NCBI RefSeq assembly: GCF_026242055.1 | Contig: NZ_JAPJDL010000038.1 | Location: 1-64,000, forward strand | DNA: 64,000 nucleotides | From: Lentzea sp. NEAU-D7 | GTDB lineage: Bacteria; Actinomycetota; Actinomycetes; Mycobacteriales; Pseudonocardiaceae | Direction: 5' to 3' | Shown here: positions 54,263 to 63,858 of the stretch, one piece after another | Numbering within the stretch: the stretch's first letter is position 1 | Layout of the letters: each line of letters begins with the position of its first letter | Made by a program: the position numbers and the translations under genes | Notes under the pieces: model-generated | Database searches by the model: none | The model's input: only the letters and a program-made list of their open reading frames with translations | What the model was told of the DNA's origin: nothing

Positions 54263-54745
54263 TCACCTGCCGGCGCGGACGTGACTGATGTACGGCTCGT
54301 AGGCCGACAGATCACGAGACGGCTCATACCTGCTCAGGTAGTAGTAGTCGGCGATGATGTTGGCCTGCTGCTCGGTGTTGAAGTCGGCGAACGTCTTCCC
54401 GAGCAGGCCTTCCACGCCGCCGTAGTCGTAGAGGCCCTTCGCGAAGAACCCGGCGATCGCGGTCGGCAGGAGGCTCAGGACGCTGCGGCCGTGTTGGTAC
54501 TGGTAGGCGTGCGTCAGCTCGTGGACCAGCCAGCGTTCGTAACGGGCCTGGTGTTGCGGTGTGGTCAGGACGCCCTTGGGGAACGTGACGAGGCGCGGGA
54601 GGGTTCTGGCCACGCCGAAGCTGCCCAGGAGGCCGCCTTCGGCGAGGCTCAGTGCGCTGATGTCCAGGGCGTCGCCGAACACCTCGCGGGCGATTGAGGC
54701 CTCGTGCGACTCCAGGTTGCGGCGGAACACAGGTCGGAACACCAC
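54263..54745 (-). CDS. Small HExxH (DUF4157-like) metallopeptidase-type protein
   Basis: 160 aa from the first of two tandem GTGs, AGGGGAG just upstream. LVHELTHAYQYQHG contains the HExxH zinc motif with the surrounding pattern of DUF4157/eCIS-core domains. An acidic third ligand could be in NIIADYYYLSRYEPS. There is no signal peptide. DUF4157 domains often ride in contractile injection systems or toxin proteins, but no such genes are nearby. Confidence 0.75.
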   Translation of the reverse strand: MVFRPVFRRNLESHEASIAREVFGDALDISALSLAEGGLLGSFGVARTLPRLVTFPKGVLTTPQHQARYERWLVHELTHAYQYQHGRSVLSLLPTAIAGFFAKGLYDYGGVEGLLGKTFADFNTEQQANIIADYYYLSRYEPSRDLSAYEPYISHVRAGR

Positions 54746-54807
54746 GGTGGCTCCCCTGCTCTGGCTTCGGGCTGTCGGGCAAAGGGTGTCACGGGACAGG
54801 CAGGAAT

Positions 54808-55290
54808 TCAGGCTGCGGCGCCCGTGAGCCGGTAGCGGATCTCGGTCAGCTCGGCCCCGCCTATGGTCTCGGTCTTGACCGTGCCGTCGGCGCGGAACCC
54901 GAGCCGCTCGTAGAACCGCCGCGCCCGCGGGTTCTCGTCGAACACCCACAGCACCACGTCCTGCTCCGTCCCGAGCGCCGCGCGTGCGAGCTCGTACCCG
55001 AGCGGGGTTCCCCATGCGGAGGGCAGCACGTAGAGCGCGTAGAGCTGGAAGGTGGCGTCAGGCTCGCTGGACGGGCCGACGGCGCAGAAGCCGGCCACGG
55101 TGTCGTCGGCGAGTCCTACCCAGACACCGCCTCGCGGGATGGCTCGTTCCCACATCGCCGTGCGCTGGGCCACGGACAGGCTCTCAAGCTCGGAATCCGG
55201 CACCAGGCCGCGATAGGCGGCCCGCCAGGTTTGGACGTGCACCGACGCGACGGCTGGAGCGTCGGAGGCTTCTGCGAGACGGACCGTCAT
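54808..55290 (-). CDS. GNAT acetyltransferase
   Basis: 160 aa, ATG with GGGGA upstream. Motif A LYALYVLPSAWGTPLGYELAR and motif B DENPRARRFYERLGFRADG are standard; WRAAYRGLVPD is typical of a widespread N-acetyltransferase subfamily. The substrate is unknown. Divergent from the nucleoside hydrolase gene with 28 bp between starts. Confidence 0.9.
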   Translation of the reverse strand: MTVRLAEASDAPAVASVHVQTWRAAYRGLVPDSELESLSVAQRTAMWERAIPRGGVWVGLADDTVAGFCAVGPSSEPDATFQLYALYVLPSAWGTPLGYELARAALGTEQDVVLWVFDENPRARRFYERLGFRADGTVKTETIGGAELTEIRYRLTGAAA

Positions 55291-55318
55291 GGCTTCCCCC
55301 ACTGGCATGATCGAACGC

Positions 55319-56260
55319 ATGCGGATCATCGTCGACGCGGACCCCGGTATCGATGACGCCCTCGCTTTGTACTACCTGCGCGCCCAGCCGGAAATCGAAA
55401 TAGTCGCCATCGGCACGGTCCACGGCAACGTGCCGGTCCAGCAGGCCACGGCCAACGCGTTGCGGCTCACCGAACGGCTCGGGCTCGACGTTCCCGTGGC
55501 CATGGGTGCGGCGAAGCCGCTGGCGCAGCCCCTCATGACCGCCGAGGACGTGCACGGGCCGGACGGACTTGGCGGCCACGCGGGCGACGAGCCCGCCGCC
55601 TCTCCCACCGGGGAGAGCGCCGCCGAGCAACTGGCGAACCGGGCAAGGCGGAGCCCGGGCGAGCTGAGCCTCCTCGCCATCGGGCCGCTGACGAACGTCG
55701 CTCTCGCCCTGCAGATCGAGCCGCGCCTGCCGGAACTGCTCGGCAAGGTCGTCGTCATGGGTGGCGCGCTCAACGTGCCCGGCAACATCACCTCCCAGGC
55801 CGAGGCCAACTTCTGGCACGACCCGGAGGCGGCCGACCTCGTCCTCGCCGCCGGCTTCGAGGACCTCACGATCGTCGGGCTCGACGTCACCATGGAGGGG
55901 CACGCGCCGCAGGAGTGGCTCGACGCGCTGCCCGGCGACTGCTTCCCGAGGCGGATCCTCGGCTTCTACGCCGACTTCTACGGCAGCTTCCTCGGCAAGA
56001 AGGGCTTCGTCCCGCACGATCCGCTCGCGGCGGCGATCTTCTGCGACCCCGGTCTCGCGACCTACCGCGAGGACCGGTTCGCGATCGAGCTCACCGGCCG
56101 CTACACGCGCGGCAAGATCGTTGCCGACCAGCGGTTCCTGGCCGAGGACAGCCCGTTCGGACGTGACGTCGCCACCGAACGCACGACGGCCCGGTACGCC
56201 GTCACGGCGGACAACGCCCGCTTCCTCGACCAGCTGAGGCACGCTGTGACACAACCATGA
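55319..56260 (+). CDS. Nucleoside hydrolase (inosine-uridine type)
   Basis: 313 aa, ATG. The calcium site DADPGIDDA (Asp residues 6, 8, 13 and 14), GTVHGN, the IGPLTN loop and ...HDPLAAAIFCDP near the C-terminus are diagnostic. It cleaves ribonucleosides to base and ribose for salvage. Confidence 0.95.
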   Translation: MRIIVDADPGIDDALALYYLRAQPEIEIVAIGTVHGNVPVQQATANALRLTERLGLDVPVAMGAAKPLAQPLMTAEDVHGPDGLGGHAGDEPAASPTGESAAEQLANRARRSPGELSLLAIGPLTNVALALQIEPRLPELLGKVVVMGGALNVPGNITSQAEANFWHDPEAADLVLAAGFEDLTIVGLDVTMEGHAPQEWLDALPGDCFPRRILGFYADFYGSFLGKKGFVPHDPLAAAIFCDPGLATYREDRFAIELTGRYTRGKIVADQRFLAEDSPFGRDVATERTTARYAVTADNARFLDQLRHAVTQP

Positions 56261-56297
56261 CGAACCGCCGACGGGACCTGGACAAACAACGGGGACC

Positions 56298-57206
56298 GTG
56301 AGAAGCATGAACGTCCACTTGAAACGATGGCTCGCGGTCTCGGGGGCCGCCGTGGTCATCGCGACGGGCGTCGTGGCCGGGGGCTCCTACTGGCGGCTCG
56401 AGAGCAATCTCAAGACCGTCGATCTCGCGAAGGAGATCACCCACCCCAGGCCTCCGTCGACGCCTGGCCGGCCCCTCAACATCCTCCTCGTCGGCAAGGA
56501 CGACGAGCGGTCCGACACCGCCATGGTCGTCCAGCTGAACGCCAAGGGCGACCAGGCCCGCGTGATCAGCATCCCGCGCGACACCATGGTGCCGAGGCCG
56601 CGCTGCGGCGACGACCCGCCGGTCGCCATCGCCATGTTCAACAGCGCCTTCTCCACGGGCGGCGCCGCGTGCACCGTGGCGACGGTCGAGCAGATGAGCG
56701 GCATCCGGATCGACCACTTCGTGCAGATCGACTTCAACGGGTTCCGCGACGTCGTCGACCGGCTCGGCGGCATCGACGTCACGATGCCCGAGGCCATCAA
56801 CGACGAGAAGAGCGGGCTGCACGTGCCGGCCGGGCCGGCGAAGCTGAACGGAACGCAGGCGCTCGCATTCGTGCGCACCCGCTACAGCATCGGTGACGGC
56901 AGCGACCTGAACCGCATCAAGAACCAGCAGCTGTTCATGCGGGCTTTGAGCGAGAAACTGGCGAACGAGAACTGGCTCGCCAGTCCGGCGAAAACCCTCG
57001 AGCTGGCCGACATCCTCACGAAGTCCATCGTCACGGACACCGGAATCGGCTCGATTCCGAAACTGGCCGATCTCGCGGGAAAACTCACCACGTTGGAACC
57101 GGACGCCATCACGTACGTGACGCTCCCGACCGAGACCTACCTCCCCGATCCGAACCGGGTCCAGCCGAAGCAACCGGAGGCGGACGCGCTCTGGCAGGCC
57201 GCCTGA
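56298..57206 (+). CDS. LytR-CpsA-Psr (LCP) cell-wall glycopolymer ligase
   Basis: 302 aa from GTG (ATG three codons later possible). One membrane anchor (about 10-30), then LCP domain with LNILLVGKDDERSDTAMVV, the conserved arginine in ISIPRDTMV, DHFVQIDFNGFRDVVDRLGG and LAFVRTRY...DLNRIKNQQLF (in part). LCP enzymes transfer arabinogalactan or teichoic-type polymers to peptidoglycan. The protein is short, without the usual C-terminal LytR_C domain. Confidence 0.92.
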   Translation: MRSMNVHLKRWLAVSGAAVVIATGVVAGGSYWRLESNLKTVDLAKEITHPRPPSTPGRPLNILLVGKDDERSDTAMVVQLNAKGDQARVISIPRDTMVPRPRCGDDPPVAIAMFNSAFSTGGAACTVATVEQMSGIRIDHFVQIDFNGFRDVVDRLGGIDVTMPEAINDEKSGLHVPAGPAKLNGTQALAFVRTRYSIGDGSDLNRIKNQQLFMRALSEKLANENWLASPAKTLELADILTKSIVTDTGIGSIPKLADLAGKLTTLEPDAITYVTLPTETYLPDPNRVQPKQPEADALWQAA

Positions 57207-57252
57207 CCTAGCAGACCGCTCCCTGCCACTCGCCGGGAAGCGGCCCCGCGGG

Positions 57253-57290
57253 CCACGGCTGAGGAGACCCCCAGCGCTCCTCAGCCGTGG
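57253..57290 (+). terminator. Terminator of the LCP gene
   Basis: CCACGGCTGAGGAG (57253-57266) pairs perfectly with 57277-57290 across a 10-nt loop. Confidence 0.8.
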
Positions 57291-57467
57291 ACGCTCTGCC
57301 CCAGTCGGTCACTCTCACGTCGGCGATCTCCCCCTGCTCGTGAAGGTCGTGGAGTCGAGGTTGTCAGACCACCTCGTTATGGTGGGTCTCTGACTGCCTG
57401 TGCGGCGCGTGCGCCGCAGCTCAGACGGGCGGTCCTCGTTTTCCGGTCCGGACGAGGAGGAGGCCGG

Positions 57468-60400
57468 TTGGGACCCCGTGGCGTCTTCGCGGAGCGCTTC
57501 GCGCTGCTCTACGCGGAGGCTGGCGACCCTCCCCTGAAGAGGGTCACTGAATCGGTCACCCGTGCCCGCCGATCGGACGAGCAGGGCAGGCCGCTGCGAG
57601 TGCCCGCCCAGCGGGTCAGCGACTGGCGGCGAGGGCGCAACGTCCCCGCCAGGTTCAGCGGACTGAGCGCCGTCCTGGAGGTCCTCGTCGGCGAGGCCCG
57701 CAAGCGCAGACCTCAGCCGGCGATCAACGGCCTGTACGAACTCGACGTGTGGCGCACCCTCTGGGAAGAGGCGCTCGCCAGCCCCGTCACCGAAACGGAC
57801 ACACCTCCTCAGGGAGACGACTCCGTTTGCCCGTACATGGGCCTGAGCGCATTCGGGCCGCAGGACGCGAATTGGTTCTTCGGCCGGGAAATGGCGACGA
57901 ACGCACTTCTCGACCGGCTGAACGAAAACGGCATCACAATGCTCGTGGGCGCGTCCGGCGCCGGCAAGTCCAGCCTGATGAAAGCGGGCGTGCTGCCCCG
58001 GCTGGACAAGGAGACGATCGTCATCTCGCCGGGCACCGATCCGCTGAAGGAGTTCGCGCTCCGGGTACCGGAGCTGATCCCCGCGCTGGAGTCGGCGGTC
58101 GCCGCGGACGGGCACGTCGACCTCACGCACGAGGTGCAGCTCGCGGTCGGCGACCGGGTGGTGATCGTCGACCAGTTCGAGGAGGCGTTCACCCTCGGCG
58201 GTGACGAGAACCGGTTGCGGATCTTCGTGCAGGCCCTGCACGCGGCTGCCGAGAAGAGCGCGGTCGTGCTCGGCGTGCGGGCCGACTTCTACGCCCGCTG
58301 CCTCGACTTCCCCGAGCTCGCCGAGGCCCTGCAGAGCAGGCAGATGGTGCTCGGCGCGATGTCCGCGGCCGAGGTGCGCGACGCCGTGACGAGCCCGGCC
58401 AAGGCCGCGGGCCTGCAGCTGGAGGCCGGTCTGGTCGACCTCGTGCTGCGCGACCTGGGCACGCACAACCGCCGCGGCAAGGACGCCTACGACGCCGGCG
58501 CGCTCCCGCTGCTCAGCCACGCACTGCTGGCGACGTGGCAACGCAGGCAGGCGGGGCGCCTCACGATCGCCGGCTACCAGGCGGCCGGCGGCATCCAGGG
58601 CGCCGTCGCCGCCACCGCCGAACGCGCCTGGTCGGACCTCGACGAACCGGCCAGGGCCGCCGCGCGGCAGTTGCTCCTGCGGCTGGTCAGGGTCGGTGAC
58701 GACACGCAGGACACCCGCCGCCGCTCCAGCCGCCACAGCCTGCTGGAGGCCAGCACGAACCTCCCCGCCACGGAACGCGCGCTGGAGGTCCTCACGCACG
58801 CCCGCCTCGTCACCGCGGACGCCGGCTCGGTCGAGATCACGCACGAGGCGCTGCTGCAGGCCTGGCCCCGGTTGCGCAGCTGGCTCGACGAGGACAGGGC
58901 GGGCAACCTCACCCGGCAGCGGCTGGAGGAGGACGCGGCGACGTGGTCGGCGCACGACCGCGACTCGTCGTTGCTCTACCGGGGCGCACGGCTGGAGGGC
59001 GTGCGGCAGCAGCGGGACGTCACCACGATCGCCAAGGAGTTCGTGCGCACGTCCGAACGCCAGCACCGCAAGAACGTCTGGCTGCGCAGGTCGGCGGTCG
59101 CGCTGGTGGCGGTGTTCGCGCTGATCGCGGCGGGCGCGGCCGTGATAGCGGTCAACCAGCGCAACGACGCCCAGTTCCGCCAGGTCGTCGCCGAGGCCGA
59201 CCGGCTGACCGCGAGCGATCCGTCGCTGTCGGCGCAGTTCCTGATGGTCGCGCACCGCATGCGCCCGGACGACCAGGGCGTGGTCGCGAAGCTGCTCGCG
59301 ATCCAGCAGGTCCCGCTGGCCGTGCCGCTCGTCGGGCACACCGGCGCGGTCTACCTGACGACGTTCAGCCCGGACGGCTCGCTGCTCGCCACCGCCAGCT
59401 ACGACCGCACCGCACGCCTGTGGGACGTCCGGGACCGCAGCCGCCCCAAGGAGCTCGCGGTGATCGCCGAGCACCGGAACTGGCTGAGCTCGGCGGTGTT
59501 CTCCCCGGACGGCAAGGTGCTCGCGACCACCGGCCAGGACGCGACGATCCGGCTCTGGGACGTGGCGGACCCGAGCGCCCCCAAGGCGTTGAAGACGATC
59601 GACACCGGCAACGGCCCCTCGTACCTGCTGGAGTTCAGCCCCGACGGCACGCTGCTCGCCGCGGCGAACGAGGACCGCTCGGCGGTGCTGTGGGACGTCC
59701 GCGATCCGGCGAACCCCGTTACGTCCGGAGAGCCGATGCGCGAGCACACCGCCTCGGTCCGCTCGCTCTCGTTCACCCCGGACGGCAGGACCCTGGCCAC
59801 CGCGGGCGACGACCAGACGATCCGGCTGTGGGACGTCGCCACCAGGACGCCCGTCGGCAAGCCGATGACGGGCCACACGCTCGGCATCCACAGCGTGGCG
59901 TTCAGCCCGGACGGCAAGCTGCTCGCGAGCGGCGCCGACGACAAGATGGTGCGGCTGTGGGACCCGGCCACGCAGGAACCGGTGGGCCAGCCGCTCGTCG
60001 GGCACACCGGACCGGTGTGGTCGGTGAAGTTCAGCCCGGACGGCCGCACGCTCGCCTCCGGCGCGTCCGATGCCACCGCCCGGCTGTGGAGCCTCACCAA
60101 CCCGGCCGCACCGACCCCGCTCGGCCGGCCGCTCGCCGCACGGGGAGCCGGCATCTTCGCCGTGGGTTTCAGCCCGGACGGCGACTCGCTCGCGACCGGT
60201 TCGCTGGAGAACGCGGTGAACCTGTGGTCGTTGCCGCAGGCCATGCTCATCGGCCACTCCTCCCAGGTGACGACACCGTCGTTCAGCCCGGACGGCAAGA
60301 TCGTCGCGACCGGCTCCGGCGACAAGACCGTGCGGCTGTGGGACGTCTCGGACCCGCAGCACCCCGAGCAGATCGGGCAACCGCTGCTGGGGCACGAACG

Positions 60401-61277
60401 GTCGGTCAGCCGGCCGCGGTTCCGCCAGGACGGCAAGGTGCTGGCCACCGCGGCCGGCGACAAGACGGTGCGGTTGTGGGACGTGAGCGATCCGGAGCAC
60501 CCGAAACCGCTCGGTGAACCGCTCGTCCTGTCCAACCGGTTCTCGGCGTGGGCGGTGTTCCGCCCGGACGGCCAGGTGCTGCTGACCAGCAACACCGACG
60601 AGTCGGTGCGGTTGTGGGACGTGCGCGACCCGGCGCGGCCCGTCCCGCTCGGTGTCCCGCTGACCGGGCACGACGCCTACATCAACGACGTCGAGTTCAG
60701 CCCGGACGGTCGCACGGTCGCCACGGCGAGCAGCGACAAGACGGTGCGGCTCTGGGACGTGAGCGACCCGGCACGGCCGCGGCAGCTGGGAGAGCCGATC
60801 AAGGCGCCCCAGGTCGTGGGGCAGGCGATCTTCACCGCGGACGGGCGCACGCTCATCACCTCGGGGCAGGACAAGGTGATCCGGCTCTACGACGTGCGCG
60901 ACCGCGAGCGCCCGGTGCGGATCAGCGAGCTGTCCGGGCACACCGGCACGATCAGCGCGATCTCGGTCAGCGCCGACGGCAGGACGCTGGTGAGCAGCAG
61001 CGCCGACAGGACGTTCCGGCTGTGGAACGTCGAGGACCCGGCCAAGCCGTACTTCCTGGGCCGCCAGATCGCGGGCGACTGGGCGGCGGAACCGCTGGCC
61101 CAGTTCGCGCCGCAGGGCAACGTGCTCGCCACCGGCAACGCGGACGGCGTCGTGCGGCTGTGGGACCTCGACGTGGAACACGAGATCAAGCGGATCTGCA
61201 CGGCCACCCGAGGCGTGCTGACCCCCGCGCTGTGGCAGGAACGTCTGTCTCAGATGGACTTCCGGGATCCGTGCTGA
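57468..61277 (+). CDS. nSTAND NTPase with 14 WD40 repeats and a central membrane segment
   Basis: 1269 aa from a TTG with GAGGAGGAGG just before it. Residues about 1-85 resemble the helical HTH-like head of actinobacterial nSTAND proteins (VPAQRVSDWRRGRNVP). About 120-500 is the nSTAND NTPase: GLSAFGPQDANWFFGRE, Walker A GASGAGKSS (161-169), Walker B VVIVDQFEE (231-239). One membrane helix is at about 542-561. About 610-1235 is 14 WD40 units, each with FSPDGx-LA and VRLWDV, enough for two seven-blade propellers. It is likely a scaffold or ligand sensor on the membrane. Repetitive DNA reflects the repeats. Confidence 0.92.
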   Translation: MGPRGVFAERFALLYAEAGDPPLKRVTESVTRARRSDEQGRPLRVPAQRVSDWRRGRNVPARFSGLSAVLEVLVGEARKRRPQPAINGLYELDVWRTLWEEALASPVTETDTPPQGDDSVCPYMGLSAFGPQDANWFFGREMATNALLDRLNENGITMLVGASGAGKSSLMKAGVLPRLDKETIVISPGTDPLKEFALRVPELIPALESAVAADGHVDLTHEVQLAVGDRVVIVDQFEEAFTLGGDENRLRIFVQALHAAAEKSAVVLGVRADFYARCLDFPELAEALQSRQMVLGAMSAAEVRDAVTSPAKAAGLQLEAGLVDLVLRDLGTHNRRGKDAYDAGALPLLSHALLATWQRRQAGRLTIAGYQAAGGIQGAVAATAERAWSDLDEPARAAARQLLLRLVRVGDDTQDTRRRSSRHSLLEASTNLPATERALEVLTHARLVTADAGSVEITHEALLQAWPRLRSWLDEDRAGNLTRQRLEEDAATWSAHDRDSSLLYRGARLEGVRQQRDVTTIAKEFVRTSERQHRKNVWLRRSAVALVAVFALIAAGAAVIAVNQRNDAQFRQVVAEADRLTASDPSLSAQFLMVAHRMRPDDQGVVAKLLAIQQVPLAVPLVGHTGAVYLTTFSPDGSLLATASYDRTARLWDVRDRSRPKELAVIAEHRNWLSSAVFSPDGKVLATTGQDATIRLWDVADPSAPKALKTIDTGNGPSYLLEFSPDGTLLAAANEDRSAVLWDVRDPANPVTSGEPMREHTASVRSLSFTPDGRTLATAGDDQTIRLWDVATRTPVGKPMTGHTLGIHSVAFSPDGKLLASGADDKMVRLWDPATQEPVGQPLVGHTGPVWSVKFSPDGRTLASGASDATARLWSLTNPAAPTPLGRPLAARGAGIFAVGFSPDGDSLATGSLENAVNLWSLPQAMLIGHSSQVTTPSFSPDGKIVATGSGDKTVRLWDVSDPQHPEQIGQPLLGHERSVSRPRFRQDGKVLATAAGDKTVRLWDVSDPEHPKPLGEPLVLSNRFSAWAVFRPDGQVLLTSNTDESVRLWDVRDPARPVPLGVPLTGHDAYINDVEFSPDGRTVATASSDKTVRLWDVSDPARPRQLGEPIKAPQVVGQAIFTADGRTLITSGQDKVIRLYDVRDRERPVRISELSGHTGTISAISVSADGRTLVSSSADRTFRLWNVEDPAKPYFLGRQIAGDWAAEPLAQFAPQGNVLATGNADGVVRLWDLDVEHEIKRICTATRGVLTPALWQERLSQMDFRDPC

Positions 61278-61331
61278 CCCTCACCGCGCAACTGCCTCAC
61301 AGCCGGCACTGCATCGGTTACTGTCCGCTTC

Positions 61332-61829
61332 ATGCGTCTTCTTGCTCGGGTCGGCAGCTTGCGCGCGATCGTCGCGGTGACCGTGGGGTTCATCGCTCTC
61401 AACATGATTCTGGTGGTGCTCGGCAACGTCACGGACTACGGCACGAACGAGGCGTTCGTGCAGCACGTCCTGGCGATGGACACCACGTTCGGCGAGGGGC
61501 TGAAGTGGCGGGCCATCACGAGCCCTGCCGTCGTCACGATCGTCTACGTCGCGATCATCCTGTGGGAGGCGATCTCCGCGGTCCTGCTGACCGCCGGCAC
61601 CATCGCCTACCTCCGCGACAAGGAGGACAGCGCGCGCCAGTTCGCGTCCGCGGGCCTGCTGATGATCGTGGCGTTGTTCCTCGGCGGCTTCATCACCATC
61701 GGCGGTGAGTGGTTCGCGATGTGGCAGTCGAAGGACTGGAACGGCATCGGCGCGGCCCTGCGCATGGTGACCATCGCGGGCTTCGCGCTGATCCTCGTGC
61801 ACCTCAACCCGCGTCGGGCCACTCCGTAG
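61332..61829 (+). CDS. DUF2165 small integral membrane protein
   Basis: 165 aa, ATG. Four membrane helices (about 12-35, 67-92, 107-130, 140-158); GGEWFAMWQSKDWNG is the DUF2165 signature. The function is unknown. It overlaps the 3' end of the convergent GGDEF-EAL gene by 26 bp. Confidence 0.9.
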   Translation: MRLLARVGSLRAIVAVTVGFIALNMILVVLGNVTDYGTNEAFVQHVLAMDTTFGEGLKWRAITSPAVVTIVYVAIILWEAISAVLLTAGTIAYLRDKEDSARQFASAGLLMIVALFLGGFITIGGEWFAMWQSKDWNGIGAALRMVTIAGFALILVHLNPRRATP

Positions 61830-63858
61830 TCGGCTTCACGCAGAACACCGGCCCGACACCCGCGTCGGCGCCGATCTCATCCCACCAGTCGCGCTGCTCG
61901 GCGTCCTCGATCGAGTCAACCACCACCATGCCACCGGCCTCGTGCACGAACCCGACGAGGTCGCTGAGCACGTGCGACACCAGTTCGTCCGGCTTCTGGC
62001 GGCGCCCCTTCACCCGCACGGCCGCCACCCCGAGCGAGCGCACGAGCTCGATCTCGGCGGTGGAACCCTGGAAGTCGCGCGCCCCGATGTGGATGCCCAT
62101 GTCCGCCAGCAGATCCAGGTTGTCGGCGGCCTCGCTGTCCTCGGACGCGAGCACGTGCACGGGGAAGCCCAGCAACAACCGCCCGGCCTGCAGCCCGGTG
62201 TCGGCCAGCACGCGCCGCACGTCCCGAACCAGGTCCGGGTTGTTCGCGAGGCTCTCGGTCAGGCAGACCGCGAGCATCTCGTCGTGCCGGCAGGCGGTCT
62301 CGGCGGCCGTCCGCAGCATCCACTCGCCGAGCGGCAGCATCAGCCCGGTGTGCTCGGCCATCGACACGCACTTCTCGTGCTGGATCAGCCCGACGTCGCG
62401 ATGCCGCCAGTTCAGCTCGGCCTCGACGCACACCCGCGCCGACCCGTCGAGCTTCATGACGGGGTTGAACACGACCTCGATCTCGCCGTTCTCCCACGCG
62501 CCGGGCATCACGGCGGCGAGCGCGAGCTCTTCCTGCTCCCGCTTGTCCTGAGTCGCGTCGTGCAGCCCCCACTGCCGCCGCCCGCTGCGCTGGGCCCGCC
62601 GCAACGTCATGTCCGAGGCGCGTAGCACCTCGGCGGGACGATCTCCGGGGTGCAGCCGCGGCAACACCCCGATCGACGCGGACACCGCGACGCCGTGCTC
62701 ACCGAAGTAGAAGGGCTCGGCGAGCTCGTGCTCGATCATCCGGATCGTCGTGTCGACGTCCGGCGTGTCGACGCCGTTCTCCACCAGCACGGCGAACTCG
62801 TCACCCTCGAAGCGGGCGACCATCGCCTTCTCGGCGGAGAACACGGAGCTGAGCCGCTCGGCGACGAGCTTCAGCACCTTGTCACCGACCTCGCGCCCGA
62901 GCCCGTCCGTGATCACCGCGAAGGCGTCGAGATCGAGGTGGTACAGCGTCACCCCGTGCTCGATGTCGCTGTGCAGCAACGATTCCAGCCGGGTGGTGAG
63001 GTACTGCCGGTTCGGCAGCCCGGTCAGCGCGTCGTGCAACGACTGGTACTGCAACCGCCCGCCGAGCAACGTCAGCTGGCTGTCGTCGTCGATCATCACC
63101 ACGTAGTGCCGCGGGTTGTCCTCGGTGTCCTTCTGCACGGTCGCCGCGAGCAGCACCCGGAAGTGCTCACCATCGCGGTCGATGAGCCGAGGCCGTTCCT
63201 CCACCCGCCGCATCCGCCCGTGCCGCAGACCGGCCAGCGCGTCGTTGACGAGCGGTAAGTCGGTGGGAGCGATCAGGTCGGTGAGCGTCATCCCGTCGAC
63301 GTCCTCACGCCGCAGGATCGTGCACAACGCCTCGTTCGCCCGAATCAGCTCCCCGTCGAGACTGACGATCGCGATGCCGGTGGACGAGTGCGCGAAAATG
63401 TCCTCGAACCGCTCCTCGCTGGCCTGCAAATCAAGCTGCACAGCCCGATTCGCCCGCAACAAGGCCTGACTGACGCTTTCCTGCTGCTCCAGCACAAAAG
63501 CCTGAATGGCCGCCGTGTAAGCGGCGGACACGGCACCGATCACCAACGCGGCCCGCTGGGCGTCCGCCCCCTCCTGCACGATGAAGCGCGCGAGGATCTC
63601 GACCGACTCCAGCAAGCTCTCAGCGCCGACGCAGTGCATCTCGACCAGCCGAGTGCCGACCCACGAGGCCACACCGGGTTCGTCGACGAGCGCCTCGGCC
63701 ACGACGTTGAGCAGCTCACGCAGCTCTTCGGTCAGCTTCGCAGCGGATAGCGGCACATACGCGGTGCGACTGATCTTCATCGCCCAGTCGCGCGCCAGCT
63801 CGTCACGTCCCACCGGACGTGACGGTCTCGCGTCGTCCTGGCTCGGCAACCGTTCCAC
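61804..63858 (-). CDS. PAS-GGDEF-EAL protein with degenerate EAL domain
   Basis: 684 aa from GTG with GAGGCAGG ahead; a TTG at 63879 is the alternative. An N-terminal helical region (about 1-135), PAS (about 150-270), GGDEF (about 275-430) with EGDEF at 351-355 and no I-site, then an EAL-like domain (about 440-684). The EAL motif reads EAE (about 479-481), the DDFGxG loop reads ARDFQGS and the KID block VRVKG. These are catalytic or metal ligands, so phosphodiesterase activity is probably lost. The architecture matches RmdA-type proteins of Streptomyces. It may sense c-di-GMP or GTP rather than degrade it. Confidence 0.88.
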   Translation of the reverse strand: MERLPSQDDARPSRPVGRDELARDWAMKISRTAYVPLSAAKLTEELRELLNVVAEALVDEPGVASWVGTRLVEMHCVGAESLLESVEILARFIVQEGADAQRAALVIGAVSAAYTAAIQAFVLEQQESVSQALLRANRAVQLDLQASEERFEDIFAHSSTGIAIVSLDGELIRANEALCTILRREDVDGMTLTDLIAPTDLPLVNDALAGLRHGRMRRVEERPRLIDRDGEHFRVLLAATVQKDTEDNPRHYVVMIDDDSQLTLLGGRLQYQSLHDALTGLPNRQYLTTRLESLLHSDIEHGVTLYHLDLDAFAVITDGLGREVGDKVLKLVAERLSSVFSAEKAMVARFEGDEFAVLVENGVDTPDVDTTIRMIEHELAEPFYFGEHGVAVSASIGVLPRLHPGDRPAEVLRASDMTLRRAQRSGRRQWGLHDATQDKREQEELALAAVMPGAWENGEIEVVFNPVMKLDGSARVCVEAELNWRHRDVGLIQHEKCVSMAEHTGLMLPLGEWMLRTAAETACRHDEMLAVCLTESLANNPDLVRDVRRVLADTGLQAGRLLLGFPVHVLASEDSEAADNLDLLADMGIHIGARDFQGSTAEIELVRSLGVAAVRVKGRRQKPDELVSHVLSDLVGFVHEAGGMVVVDSIEDAEQRDWWDEIGADAGVGPVFCVKPTTEWPDAG

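Noticed and set aside
57315-61181. 1288-codon minus-strand frame
   Set aside because: It is antisense to the WD40 repeats and consists of Arg/Val/Gly shadow repeats.
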